In this document: piece after piece, positions 25,297 to 33,525 of the stretch | Position numbering within the stretch: position 1 is the first letter of the stretch | How the letters are laid out: each line of letters begins with the position of its first letter | Assembly: GCF_032190635.1 (NCBI RefSeq) | Contig: NZ_JAVLAS010000001.1 | Location: 2,108,001 to 2,172,000, forward strand | DNA: 64,000 nucleotides | Direction: 5' to 3' | Origin: Levilactobacillus zymae | GTDB taxonomy: Bacteria > Bacillota > Bacilli > Lactobacillales > Lactobacillaceae | Made by a program: the position numbers and the translations under genes | Notes under the pieces: generated by a model | Databases searched by the model: none | The model's input: only the letters and a program-made list of their open reading frames with translations | Told to the model about the DNA's origin: nothing

Positions 25297-25953
25297 TTAC
25301 GCCTGGCGCTTTTCAAGGTACCGGGCCAAAACGGACAACGCGTAGCAAACGATGAAGTACAGCAACGCAATCGCCACGAACATCGGAATGATGTAGTTGG
25401 TATTTTGCCCGTAAATGATCTGGGAGCGGTACAGCATTTCTGGTAACAAGATAATGGTCGCTAACGAGGTATCCTTGACCAGCGAGATGAACTGACTCAC
25501 GATCGCCGGAATCATCTTGACCATGGCCTGCGGCAACACGATGTGCCATAGACCTTGCCAATAGGTTAACCCGTTAGCCCGGGCCCCTTCCATCTGGCCG
25601 GGATCCACGGCCTGAATCCCCGACCGGACGATCTCAGCCAACATGGCGGATTCAAAGATCGTCATGGCCAAAATCGCGGCCGGAATCACCTCGGGCTTAA
25701 CCCCCAGGTTCGGTAAACCAAAGTAAATAAAGAATAAGATCAAAATTAACGGTAAATTCCGAATCACGTCAGTCACAAACCCGACAATCGCGGAAAAGTA
25801 CTTGATCTTGACGTAGCGAATGACCCCCAAGATGGCCCCAATGATAAAACTCCCAATGATGGAAGCCACCGATACTAAGATGGTAATCCCCAGGCCACCG
25901 AACAGGTAGCGCAAGTTATCCGGGGAGTATGCGGCAATAAAATTATTCAGCAT
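25297..25953 (-). CDS. glnP: Polar amino acid ABC transporter permease (GlnP type)
   Basis: The 218-residue His/Glu/Gln/Arg-type permease has five hydrophobic segments, RNLPLILILFF after the second, and the coupling loop SGIQAVDPGQMEGARANGL. It forms a heterodimeric pore with the paralogous permease upstream (25967-26605). It is the last gene of glnQ-glnH-permease-permease, 13 nt after its neighbour, and ends at a bidirectional terminator. The substrate is probably glutamine, glutamate or aspartate. Confidence 0.88.
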   Translation of the reverse strand: MLNNFIAAYSPDNLRYLFGGLGITILVSVASIIGSFIIGAILGVIRYVKIKYFSAIVGFVTDVIRNLPLILILFFIYFGLPNLGVKPEVIPAAILAMTIFESAMLAEIVRSGIQAVDPGQMEGARANGLTYWQGLWHIVLPQAMVKMIPAIVSQFISLVKDTSLATIILLPEMLYRSQIIYGQNTNYIIPMFVAIALLYFIVCYALSVLARYLEKRQA

Positions 25954-25966
25954 GGTTAACCCTCCC

Positions 25967-26605
25967 CTAAGCTAAACGCTTTTCTAAGTAGCGCATGTAG
26001 TAACTGATCGGCATGGTGATAATTAGATAAAGGACCCCTACGGCGGAGTAGGCCGCCATGGTTTCTAGCGAACTCGAGGCAATCGAATTTCCCTGATACA
26101 TCAGGTCGAAGCCCCCCACGAAGGCTAAGGTCGACGAATTCTTAACCAGGTTCACAAACTGGTTACCCAGCGGTGGAATCACATACCGAAAGGCTTGGGG
26201 CAAGACGATGTAGCGCATCGATTGCCAGAAGGTCAACCCGTTGGAACGGGCCCCTTCCATCTGGCCGGGATCCACAGACTGAATCCCCGCCCGCACAGTT
26301 TCGGCGATGAACGCCGAGGTGTAGAGTGTTAACCCAATGGTACCGGCGGTAAACCCGTTCATCTTTAAGACGTACAGCGGAATTACCACGTAGAAAAACA
26401 TGGTAATCACCAGTAACGGAATATTCCGGAAGATTTCGATGTACACGCGGGCGACTCCCCGGGCGAACTTGTTGGGCGATTCTTCGAGTAAGGCGAAGAA
26501 CGTTCCAATGATTAAGCTACAAATCAACGCAATCACACTACATAGCAGCGTTTGCCCTAACCCATACAGGAGGGTGCCACCGTAAGTTTGGAAGATATGA
26601 ATCAT
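25967..26605 (-). CDS. glnM: Polar amino acid ABC transporter permease (GlnM type)
   Basis: The 212-residue permease is paralogous to the downstream one, with RNIPLLVITMFF and the same coupling loop (GIQSVDPGQMEGARSNGL). The ATG overlaps the stop of the binding-protein gene by 4 nt (26602-26605), showing translational coupling. Together the two permeases make the membrane pore. Confidence 0.88.
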   Translation of the reverse strand: MIHIFQTYGGTLLYGLGQTLLCSVIALICSLIIGTFFALLEESPNKFARGVARVYIEIFRNIPLLVITMFFYVVIPLYVLKMNGFTAGTIGLTLYTSAFIAETVRAGIQSVDPGQMEGARSNGLTFWQSMRYIVLPQAFRYVIPPLGNQFVNLVKNSSTLAFVGGFDLMYQGNSIASSSLETMAAYSAVGVLYLIITMPISYYMRYLEKRLA

Positions 26606-27438
26606 TCTTTAGCCGCCTCCTTGTAGTCAAAGCCCTTAACGTTATGGAACCACTTGTGCAGGATCTTCTGATATTGGCCGTTGGCCCGTAATTCCGCAAT
26701 CGCCTGGTTAATTCCTTGGCGGAACGGGGTTTGCGGCTTGTCCACGGCAATCCCGTAAGGTTCAGAAACGAACGTCCCGCCGGTAACCACGTAATCCGGA
26801 TTCTGGACGGACATCCCGTAAAGGATCCCGTTATCGGTGGTCAGCGCCTGACCTTGACCCGACTTCAGGGCCGTCATGGCTTGCGCGTAGTCGGTCAGCT
26901 GTAAGACCTTGGCGTTTGGCGCGACCTTCGCCACGTTTTCCACGGAGTCCGAGCCGACGACCCCGAGGACCGTCCCCTTCTGTTGATTAAGATCCTTAAC
27001 ATTCTTGATACTGCTGCCCTTCTTGACCAGTAACGATTGTCCAGCATAGAAGTAAGTATCGGTAAACGCAACCTGCTTACGCCGTTCAGGCGTGTTGGTC
27101 ATGGTGGCGATAATCGCGTCGATGTTCCCGTTTTTCAACATCGGCATCCGCGTCGAACTCGTCACTTGAATAAATTTGGCTTTTCCCTTAGGCCCAAGCA
27201 TTTGCTTAGTAATCGCCTTAGCGAGGTCAATTTCAAATCCCTTGATCTTGCCATCCTTGGTATCTAACAGACCAAACAGCCGCGTGTCGGCCTTGACTCC
27301 CCAGGTAATGGTCTTAGACTGTTGATCAACCTTTAACACGTTCCGGGATGACAACGGTTTGGACCCACAAGAACTGACCACCACGGTGAGGGCCACCAGC
27401 GCAACAATCAGGCCCAGGCGCCGCATTAATTTTTTCAT
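26602..27438 (-). CDS. glnH: Polar amino acid-binding lipoprotein (GlnH type)
   Basis: The 278-residue family-3 solute-binding protein has a signal peptide ending in VSSC (C24) and the family pattern GVKADTRLFGLLD, KIKGFEIDLAKAI and ATMTNTPERRKQVAFTDTYF. It captures an acidic or amide amino acid at the cell surface and delivers it to the two adjacent permeases. It lies second in the operon, between the ATPase and the permeases, as in many Gram-positive glutamine systems. Confidence 0.88.
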   Translation of the reverse strand: MKKLMRRLGLIVALVALTVVVSSCGSKPLSSRNVLKVDQQSKTITWGVKADTRLFGLLDTKDGKIKGFEIDLAKAITKQMLGPKGKAKFIQVTSSTRMPMLKNGNIDAIIATMTNTPERRKQVAFTDTYFYAGQSLLVKKGSSIKNVKDLNQQKGTVLGVVGSDSVENVAKVAPNAKVLQLTDYAQAMTALKSGQGQALTTDNGILYGMSVQNPDYVVTGGTFVSEPYGIAVDKPQTPFRQGINQAIAELRANGQYQKILHKWFHNVKGFDYKEAAKE

Positions 27439-27456
27439 AAGCGTGTCCCTCCCTGA

Positions 27457-28194
27457 TTAGTGCAAAATCTTGCTTAAGAACTGACGAGCCCGTTCGTTGG
27501 TCGGTTCGCCGTTAAAGAACTTATCCTTAGAATCATCTTCGAGAATCCGCCCATCGGCCATGAAAATAACCCGGTTGGCCACTTCGCGCGCGAAGCCCAT
27601 TTCGTGGGTCACGACTAGCGACGTCATACTGGAATCTTGAGCGATGGTCTTCATGATGTTCAAGACATCGTCGACCATTTCGGGGTCCAAGGCACTGGTC
27701 GGTTCGTCGAACAACAGGCACTTAGGCTTCATGGCTAACGACCGCGCAATGGCGATTCGTTGTTGTTGCCCCCCGGACAATTGGGCCGGCATTTTAGGCG
27801 CCTGGTCGGCTAACCCCACCCGATCGAGCATTTCCATCGCAACCTTCTTGTTTTCGGCCTCGTCGCGGTGCAACACGATCCGCGGTGCCAACATGATATT
27901 TTCCAGAATCGTCTTGTTGGCGTAGAGGTTAAAGTGTTGGAACACCATCCCCACGTTCTTGCGAATCCGGTTGATATCGGTCTTCGGGTTGGCCAAGTCC
28001 TGCCCGTTAACGATCAGCTTCCCTTCCCGAATCCGTTCCAACCCGTTCACCGAACGAATCAGCGTCGACTTACCGGAACCAGATGGTCCGATTAACACGA
28101 CGGTCTCACCGGCCTCGATGGTTAAGTTGATATTATGCAACGCGTGAAAGTCGCCGTAATACTTCTCCACGTTGTGGAATTCAATCATTGACAT
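27457..28194 (-). CDS. glnQ: Polar amino acid ABC transporter ATP-binding protein (GlnQ)
   Basis: The 245-residue ATPase has Walker A GPSGSGKS, signature LSGGQQQR, Walker B CLLFDEPTSALDPE and the H-loop VVTHEMGF. The start is MSMIEFHNVEKYYG at 28194 with GGAGGG upstream; a longer in-frame reading enters a leader hairpin and looks non-coding. It is the first gene of the four-gene transporter operon. A stem-loop in the leader (about 28222-28252) and a consensus promoter lie upstream. Confidence 0.93.
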   Translation of the reverse strand: MSMIEFHNVEKYYGDFHALHNINLTIEAGETVVLIGPSGSGKSTLIRSVNGLERIREGKLIVNGQDLANPKTDINRIRKNVGMVFQHFNLYANKTILENIMLAPRIVLHRDEAENKKVAMEMLDRVGLADQAPKMPAQLSGGQQQRIAIARSLAMKPKCLLFDEPTSALDPEMVDDVLNIMKTIAQDSSMTSLVVTHEMGFAREVANRVIFMADGRILEDDSKDKFFNGEPTNERARQFLSKILH

Positions 28195-28314
28195 ATTTTT
28201 CCCTCCACTAGAATAGGTTGGGGCTCCGGACGGTTGGTCCGTAGCCCCACCACTAAGGTTATTGTGGTACCTACTGCTCCTCAAATTTTTGAACATTTGC
28301 AGGGTCTAAAATAA

Positions 28315-28343
28315 AGTTTAAACCAAAAGAATAGGCCGGTCAA
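28315..28343 (-). promoter_or_regulatory. glnQHMP promoter
   Basis: TTGACC (28338-28343) and TAAACT (28315-28320) are 17 bp apart on the minus strand. The transcript would carry about 115 nt of leader with a GC-rich hairpin (TGGGGCT with AGCCCCA). Confidence 0.7.
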
Positions 28344-28436
28344 AAACATTGCCTCGTTCGATCCGACCTTTCATAAGTCGTTATCCCCCAAAAAGGGTTA
28401 CCTATCAACACTTTTCACCGAATAATGACCTAACAA

Positions 28437-28467
28437 AAAAAGTCATGGCCCACGCCATGACTTTCTA
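28437..28467 (-). terminator. Terminator for the membrane/surface gene pair at 28.5-30.0 kb
   Basis: On the minus strand AAAGTCATGGC and GCCATGACTTT form an 11-bp stem followed by a run of T. Confidence 0.85.
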
Positions 28468-28488
28468 AAGATCAATTCAATTTAACGT

Positions 28489-29430
28489 TTAATGGTGGTA
28501 GCGTGATCGCCGCGTCATGGGTTCATCATCCGTGGCAGACGTCGCCGTCGACGTTGCCTGTTGGTCGTACCGTTGCCGGCGCGTCGTCCCCATCGGTTGT
28601 GAGGTCGCTGCGGGGGCCCCTTCATCCTGGTGCTTGTACGCCAATTGAACGGCAACCGCAAAGTCGTTGTCTTGTTCGATCAACGTGGTCCGCCCCACAA
28701 CCTTAAACGGTCCACCGACCAGCGTCGCGTTGGCTAGGTACAGCTTAAATTGGTCGCGCACGTCATTCACGTTTTGCAACCCCACCGTGCTGACCGTTCC
28801 CACCGCCTGCTTATCGGCCTGGTTTAACCCCGCGTAAACGACTAACCGGCCGTCTTCGTTTTGCATCTCGAAGTACGGGATCAAAATCCCCGGCCCAGTT
28901 GCGTAGACTGGTTTACCATCCTTTTGGACCTGCTCCATAATTTCGCGATCACCCAACCCAGAATAGTCCAACTGCAGGAGTCGGTTCTGTTGAAGTTGGG
29001 TCGCCAAGTTCTGAATATTTTGTTGTTGGACTGGCGTGGCGCGTAATTTTCCGGGTAAGATCTTTTTCTGGTCAAAATAACCGTTTGCCGGAATGTTACG
29101 TCCGAGACTGTGCCGTCGCGGTTGTTCCGTTTCGGCCTCCTTCGGCTTAGTTCCCAGTAACTTTTCAATCTTGGGTGAGATGTCGAAGGGCGCCTTTTTC
29201 TTGGTGAAATAATAAACGATATTTAAAAAAGCAAAGTATAACAAGACGATCGCCACGCCCAAAATTAACAGGCCCCAGAACGGGTGGCCGTTTTGCAGGT
29301 AGCGAACCGCAATGTAGAAGAGGTAAAAGTCTCCCAGCAAGCCCAACACCGTATAGATCCGGTTCTTGAGCTTGACGCTGACGTTAATGTACCCCAAATA
29401 ATGGTTCACCATATCAAGAAAGCTTAACAT
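28489..29430 (-). CDS. Lactobacillar membrane protein of unknown function
   Basis: I cannot name the function of this 313-residue protein. The N-terminus has two or three membrane segments (about residues 25-45 and 50-75, LYFAFLNIVYYF). A basic linker with DISPKIEKLL follows, then a soluble domain with alternating strands (LLQLDYSGLGDREIM, GPGILIPYFEMQNEDGRLVVYAGL, FKVVGRTTLIEQDNDFAVAVQL) and a polar Arg/Thr/Ser-rich tail. It starts behind AAAGGGGG and lies 20 nt after the Ser/Thr-rich surface gene, so the pair is an operon. It resembles uncharacterised proteins of lactobacilli. Confidence 0.6.
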   Translation of the reverse strand: MLSFLDMVNHYLGYINVSVKLKNRIYTVLGLLGDFYLFYIAVRYLQNGHPFWGLLILGVAIVLLYFAFLNIVYYFTKKKAPFDISPKIEKLLGTKPKEAETEQPRRHSLGRNIPANGYFDQKKILPGKLRATPVQQQNIQNLATQLQQNRLLQLDYSGLGDREIMEQVQKDGKPVYATGPGILIPYFEMQNEDGRLVVYAGLNQADKQAVGTVSTVGLQNVNDVRDQFKLYLANATLVGGPFKVVGRTTLIEQDNDFAVAVQLAYKHQDEGAPAATSQPMGTTRRQRYDQQATSTATSATDDEPMTRRSRYHH

Positions 29431-29450
29431 CTTCGGTCCCCCTTTCTGGC

Positions 29451-29984
29451 TTAATTGCCACCATCCGTGGTTCCACCATCATCGGTGGTTCCCTGAGTCG
29501 TCGTGGCATTATTGGTCGTGGTACCGGTCGTCCCCGTGGTATCGGACGTCGTGTCGTTAGTTGTGGTATCGTCATCCGTCGTGTTATCGGTATTGCCGGT
29601 CGTCGTGGTCGAACTGGATGACTTCTTCTTGGAGGTTGTCGTTCCGCCAGTCGTGGTCGTCCCCGTCGTACTGGATTCCGACGTGTTATCCGCCGACGAA
29701 CTCTGCGTATCCGTCGAAGAACTATCCGATGAAGAGTCCTTATCCTTACTGCTACTATCGGAAGAATCCGAACTCTTATCCTTCTTGCTGCTATCGTCAC
29801 TAGATTTCTTCTTATCGGAACTATCCGAGAACTGTCCCGATAGCGACGAACTGGTCGTCGAGACGCGACTAGCACCTTCGTTAGTCTTTGTCACGGTGTT
29901 GGTCACCACGTTGGTGGCCCCGAGTGCCAACGCCATCGATAGAATTGCGAATGGCGTGATAAACGGTGGTGTGCGGTACGCCAT
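29451..29984 (-). CDS. Exported low-complexity Ser/Thr/Asp/Lys-rich protein
   Basis: The 177-residue protein has a single N-terminal hydrophobic segment (residues about 8-30). The remainder is almost entirely Ser, Thr, Asp, Lys and Gly, grading from S/D/K-rich (SSDKKKSSDDSSKKDKSS) to T/G/N-rich. It has no Cys and no LPXTG. The composition fits an extracellular linker or heavily glycosylated tail held in the membrane by the N-terminal anchor. A strong AAGGAGG precedes the ATG. It is cotranscribed with the downstream membrane protein. No function can be assigned. Confidence 0.65.
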   Translation of the reverse strand: MAYRTPPFITPFAILSMALALGATNVVTNTVTKTNEGASRVSTTSSSLSGQFSDSSDKKKSSDDSSKKDKSSDSSDSSSKDKDSSSDSSSTDTQSSSADNTSESSTTGTTTTGGTTTSKKKSSSSTTTTGNTDNTTDDDTTTNDTTSDTTGTTGTTTNNATTTQGTTDDGGTTDGGN

Positions 29985-30058
29985 GTCTGATTCCTCCTTA
30001 TCCCTAGCTCATTGACTCCATTATCTCACGGCTAGGTGAAAACTTTCTCAAAATTCTT

Positions 30059-30516
30059 TTAATTTTTAACTAAGGCCGCTTCCGTAATCCCCGCCGCCTT
30101 ACAGTCGGCACACAGGCCGTACAGTTCAAAGCTGTGACCCGTTACGTCGCATCCCGGCAACTGATCGGTGAAAAAGTCTAGTGGGCACATCTGAAGCTCC
30201 GTCACCTTGCCACAGTTCTGACAGATGAAGTGGTGGTGATGCTGGTGGTGAAAATCACACTGGTACTTCACCCGTGCGCGCTCTGTTCCGTATTCTGTTC
30301 CACCAGGCCGACCTCTTCAAATTCTTTCAGGTTCCGGTAAACCGTGTTGTGACTCATTCCCGGAAATTCGGTCCGCATATAAGCGTCGACGGTCACAACG
30401 TCCGTATAGTGCCCCTGATTGGTCAACAAAAACGACAAAAGGGCGTGCCGTTGTTTGGTGAGCTTTAACTTATTCTTCTTTAAAATCGCCACAGCGGTAC
30501 TCAATGATTCTGTCAT
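30059..30516 (-). pseudogene. zur: Zur-like Fur-family metalloregulator, frameshifted
   Basis: The first part (ATG 30516, AAGGAGG upstream) encodes 82 residues of winged-helix DNA-binding domain (KLTKQRHALLSFLL, MSHNTVYRNLKEFEEVGLVEQ) and stops at 30268. The next frame encodes the metal/dimerisation domain (KYQCDFHHQHHHHFICQNC, CPLDFF, GHSFELYGLCADC), whose pattern matches Bacillus Zur rather than PerR. Restoring one C (agcgcgc to agccgcgc near 30280) gives an uninterrupted SRARVKYQC. A GTG overlaps the TGA, so the second half could in principle be translated separately. It is either a true pseudogene or a base-call error in a GC dinucleotide run. Confidence 0.8.
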
Positions 30517-30600
30517 GATGGACGACCTCCTTATAATCAGTCCGAATTCCCTGTTAGTTTAGCATACTTCCTAAGAAACGCAACTCGCGGCGGACCGCGC

Positions 30601-31161
30601 CTATTCGTCGGTCAAACGCGCCATCAAATCATCGAGCTTTAATTGAGTTTGTTGCCAATGATCGTTGTTCAGCTCAATGGCGCGTCCCCGCAAAGCTAAC
30701 GGCATCGTCAAGTCCCGGCGATACTCCGGACTGGCTAATCGCTGCTTCAGCATGGTGGCGTTGTCCCCCCGAGCCGACAACCGTCCCTGCAGCTGATCGG
30801 CATTGCTAACCGTCAAAAAGATGATGACCGCTTGATCGCCCAGAGTTTGAGCGTAGGTAATGGCTCCCTTGGTGTCCAGCACAATGGCCGGAAACGGTGC
30901 GCGTTTAAACCCATCGGCAATGCCCTCGCGTGACGACCCGTACCGGTAACCCGCATAAACCACGGATTCCAGGTAATGGTTCTGGGCAAACGAGTCAGCC
31001 GTTTCAAAGTAGTAGTCGCGACCATTCACCTCACCGGCACGGGGTGGCCGGGTCGTGTGGGTCACAATGCGGGTGACCGGATAATTCTGAGCCAAATAAT
31101 GTTGGACCGTGGTCTTGCCCGTTCCCGTGGCCCCAGTGATGACTAAGACTTTGGGCGTCAT
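30601..31161 (-). CDS. Guanylate-kinase-like P-loop nucleotide kinase
   Basis: The 186-residue protein has P-loop GATGTGKTT at residues 9-17 and guanylate-kinase-like features TTRPPRAGEVNGRDYYFET and a central AIVLDTKGAI. It is shorter and more divergent than housekeeping Gmk, so a paralog with another nucleotide substrate is likely. Its ATG (31161) overlaps the stop of the nudix gene (ATGA), so the two are translationally coupled, which suggests a shared nucleotide-housekeeping role. Confidence 0.7.
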   Translation of the reverse strand: MTPKVLVITGATGTGKTTVQHYLAQNYPVTRIVTHTTRPPRAGEVNGRDYYFETADSFAQNHYLESVVYAGYRYGSSREGIADGFKRAPFPAIVLDTKGAITYAQTLGDQAVIIFLTVSNADQLQGRLSARGDNATMLKQRLASPEYRRDLTMPLALRGRAIELNNDHWQQTQLKLDDLMARLTDE

Positions 31162-31577
31162 AGGGCACCCGCCGTCAGGTACGCGTGCGCCTTGTCGAGT
31201 GCCTCCTGCAGGTTGGCGTAACTCAACGTCGCTCGGGCCTCCTGATAGGGGAACCAACCAAAGTCACTGATTTCGACCTTTTGGCGGGTAATCGTGACGT
31301 CGTTAGCCACCTTGGCGGTATACAACACCACGTGCTTATGATGCCCGTTTTGCATATCGTAATCTAAAACCACTTGAAACTCGGGATCCACCGTCACATC
31401 CAGTTGGGTTTCTTCTTGAATCTCACGGTGCGCCGTTTCTAGGTCCGTTTCGTGTCCTTCCACGTGGCCCTTAGGAAATCCCCAGAAGTCACTGGTCGCA
31501 CTCTTTAACAATAAATATTGGGGCTGGCCGTCTTTTAATTGATAAACGACCGCTCCACTGGCATTTTCGGTAATCAT
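31158..31577 (-). CDS. Nudix hydrolase (Ap4A/NTP pyrophosphatase-like)
   Basis: The 139-residue protein carries a Nudix box at about residues 37-59, GHVEGHETDLETAHREIQEE followed by TQL, with the REUXEE core intact. The N-terminal SGAVVYQ and the FPKGHVEGHE stretch resemble bis(5'-nucleosyl)-tetraphosphatases. It would hydrolyse nucleoside diphosphates linked to another moiety; the substrate is not fixed. AAGGAGG lies 12 nt before the ATG. It is cotranscribed with the kinase gene downstream. Confidence 0.85.
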   Translation of the reverse strand: MITENASGAVVYQLKDGQPQYLLLKSATSDFWGFPKGHVEGHETDLETAHREIQEETQLDVTVDPEFQVVLDYDMQNGHHKHVVLYTAKVANDVTITRQKVEISDFGWFPYQEARATLSYANLQEALDKAHAYLTAGAL

Positions 31578-31605
31578 CAGTCAAATTGCCTCCTTAAATA
31601 TCTTC

Positions 31606-31728
31606 CAAGTCTGGGATAAAAGTTTCGGGCTCTTTTCCGTCCCCGAATATCTGGTATCGAAACGTGCGCCAAAAAACAGTTGGCTCCGCTTAGCCTTGCA
31701 AACCAGATCATCACCTTCTGTCCCACTC
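31606..31728 (-). repeat. Structured intergenic element ending in GAGTGGGACAGAAG
   Basis: On the minus strand the element starts GAGTGGGACAGAAG and ends CTTTTATCCCAGACTT, which pair imperfectly to close it. It lies in the 417-bp gap upstream of the nudix gene. A TATAAT on the minus strand near 31834-31839 and GC-rich stems at 31730-31830 precede it. Similar GAGTGGGACA motifs are familiar from Firmicute intergenic repeats. The gap has no convincing gene. Confidence 0.4.
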
Positions 31729-31929
31729 TCATATTTAGCTAGTCTAATGCTAATCACCCGTCTCGGGCCGGCAAAACTCTCCTCCCGAGAGACCGGGGCG
31801 CAAATGTTCCGTTGCTGGCAACCTCTTATTATAACGGAATCAGTAGGACCCGAATAGTCTTCACGCTCGCTTTTCAAAAATGAGACCCGACAAAAGCCCA
31901 AAATTCGCCGTTAATCGGTTGAACTCTCA

Positions 31930-31959
31930 TTGACTTTTAATTTAATTCTAGGGTACACT
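31930..31959 (+). promoter_or_regulatory. Promoter of the amino acid permease gene
   Basis: TTGACT (31930-31935) and TACACT (31954-31959) are 18 bp apart, 36 nt upstream of the ATG. Confidence 0.65.
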
Positions 31960-31994
31960 AGGCCAAGATATCAACTACATCAAGGGGGCCTCTT

Positions 31995-33389
31995 ATGGCT
32001 ATTTCACGTCTCTTTCGCCGCGAGAAACTCGACAGTTACCTCAGCAGCGACCAACATTTTGCAAAAACCATGTCCGCTAAGGATCTCATGTCCTTAGGGA
32101 TTGGTGCGGTCATCGGAACCGGGATCTTCATTCTACCGGGGACCATTGCCGCACAGTACAGTGGTCCCGGGATTGTCTTGTCCTTCCTACTGGCCGCCGT
32201 CGTCTGTTCCACCGCCGCCATGTGTTACGCGGAATTCGCTTCCGTCCTGCCCGTCGCCGGTTCGGCCTACTCCTACGGCAACCTGGTCTTCGGCGAAATC
32301 ATCGGTTGGGTCCTGGGCTGGGCGTTGATTCTCGAATACGTCTTGGCCGTGGCCGCCGTCGCCAACGCCTTCGGGGCCTATTTCAAATCGTTCGTGGCCG
32401 GCTTTCACCTCACCATCCCGACAGCGATCGCCGGGCCCTTCGACCCGGCGCACGGCACCTACGGCAACCTGGTCGCCATTCTGGTTGTGGTCCTGATTAG
32501 CTGGCTTCTGAACCGGGGGATGCGCGAATCCATGCGGATCAATAACGCCATCGTGATCGTCAAAATTGCCATCATTATTTTATTCGTTGTGGTCGGGGCG
32601 TTCTACGTTCGGCCCGCTAATTGGCACCCCTTCGCCCCGTTTGGCGCCGCCGGGATTCGCCGTGGCGCCGCAACCGTCTTCTTCGCCTACTTAGGGTTTG
32701 ACGTGGTCTCCTCTTCGGCAGCCGAGGTTAAGAATCCTCGCCGCAACATGCCTATCGGGATCATCGGCACACTGGTCGTTGCCACCGTGCTTTATATGCT
32801 AGTCGCCATCGTGTTGACCGGGATGGTGACCTACACCAAGTTAAACGTGGCCGACCCCGTCGCTTTCGCACTGACCCTGGTTCACCAGAACTGGACGTCC
32901 GGGATCATCTCACTAGGAGCTCTGGCCGGAATGTTTACCATGATGGTCACCATGATCTACAGCTCGTCGCGGTTAATCTACTCGGTCGGGCGGGACGGTT
33001 TATTGCCCAAGTTTCTGGGTAAGATTGACACGCAAACGGGAACACCCAAGCACAGCCTGATTGTAGTCACGGTGGTCATCGCCTTGCTAGGCGGCTTCGT
33101 GCCACTAGACCAACTAACCAACCTGGTCAACATCGGGACGCTGGTGGTATTTTTGTTCGTTTCCTTCGGGATCATCCGTCTGCGCCACTTGCCAGAAATG
33201 CCGCACAATACGGGCTTTAAGGTGCCCTTCTACCCGGTACTACCCATCATTTCGGGGCTCCTGTGCTTCTACATGATGCTGCAGTTGCCCGCTGAAACCT
33301 GGATTGCTTCCTCTATCTGGTTTGCTTTGGGCCTAGTGATTTATCTGACCTACGGCTTACGGCACAGTCGGCTAAACGACCAGGACTAG
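31995..33389 (+). CDS. APC-superfamily amino acid permease
   Basis: The 464-residue permease has about 12 membrane segments and the APC hallmarks: segment 1 SLGIGAVIGTGIFILPG, segment 3 region VLPVAGSAYSYGNLVFGEIIGW, and segment 6 FFAYLGFDVVSSSAAEVKNPRR. It looks like the cationic/branched amino acid transporter subgroup (CAT/YfnA). It imports or exchanges an amino acid by proton symport; the substrate is not fixed by sequence. GGGGGCC precedes the ATG. It is monocistronic, in a region with pepX and pepI. Confidence 0.88.
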   Translation: MAISRLFRREKLDSYLSSDQHFAKTMSAKDLMSLGIGAVIGTGIFILPGTIAAQYSGPGIVLSFLLAAVVCSTAAMCYAEFASVLPVAGSAYSYGNLVFGEIIGWVLGWALILEYVLAVAAVANAFGAYFKSFVAGFHLTIPTAIAGPFDPAHGTYGNLVAILVVVLISWLLNRGMRESMRINNAIVIVKIAIIILFVVVGAFYVRPANWHPFAPFGAAGIRRGAATVFFAYLGFDVVSSSAAEVKNPRRNMPIGIIGTLVVATVLYMLVAIVLTGMVTYTKLNVADPVAFALTLVHQNWTSGIISLGALAGMFTMMVTMIYSSSRLIYSVGRDGLLPKFLGKIDTQTGTPKHSLIVVTVVIALLGGFVPLDQLTNLVNIGTLVVFLFVSFGIIRLRHLPEMPHNTGFKVPFYPVLPIISGLLCFYMMLQLPAETWIASSIWFALGLVIYLTYGLRHSRLNDQD

Positions 33390-33525
33390 CCTTAAACTGG
33401 GGCGCGTGAGATCACCTCTTGGGGTTAATCATTGCTAGTCAATCCAAACGTTCGGCGGTGATCGGCTACTCACTAACTCAACTCACCACTCTAATGAATG
33501 GAACAATCATTTTTGATATAAACTA

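Noticed and set aside
29503..30015. Long open frames on the plus strand and in a third frame across the Ser/Thr-rich gene
   Set aside because: They are a by-product of low-complexity TCN/ACN codons; they have no ribosome binding site and an implausible composition (Val/Leu/Ser or Arg only).
31581..31901. 106-residue minus-strand frame upstream of the nudix gene
   Set aside because: It runs through the structured GAGTGGGACA element and its promoter-like TATAAT, lacks a ribosome binding site and resembles no protein.
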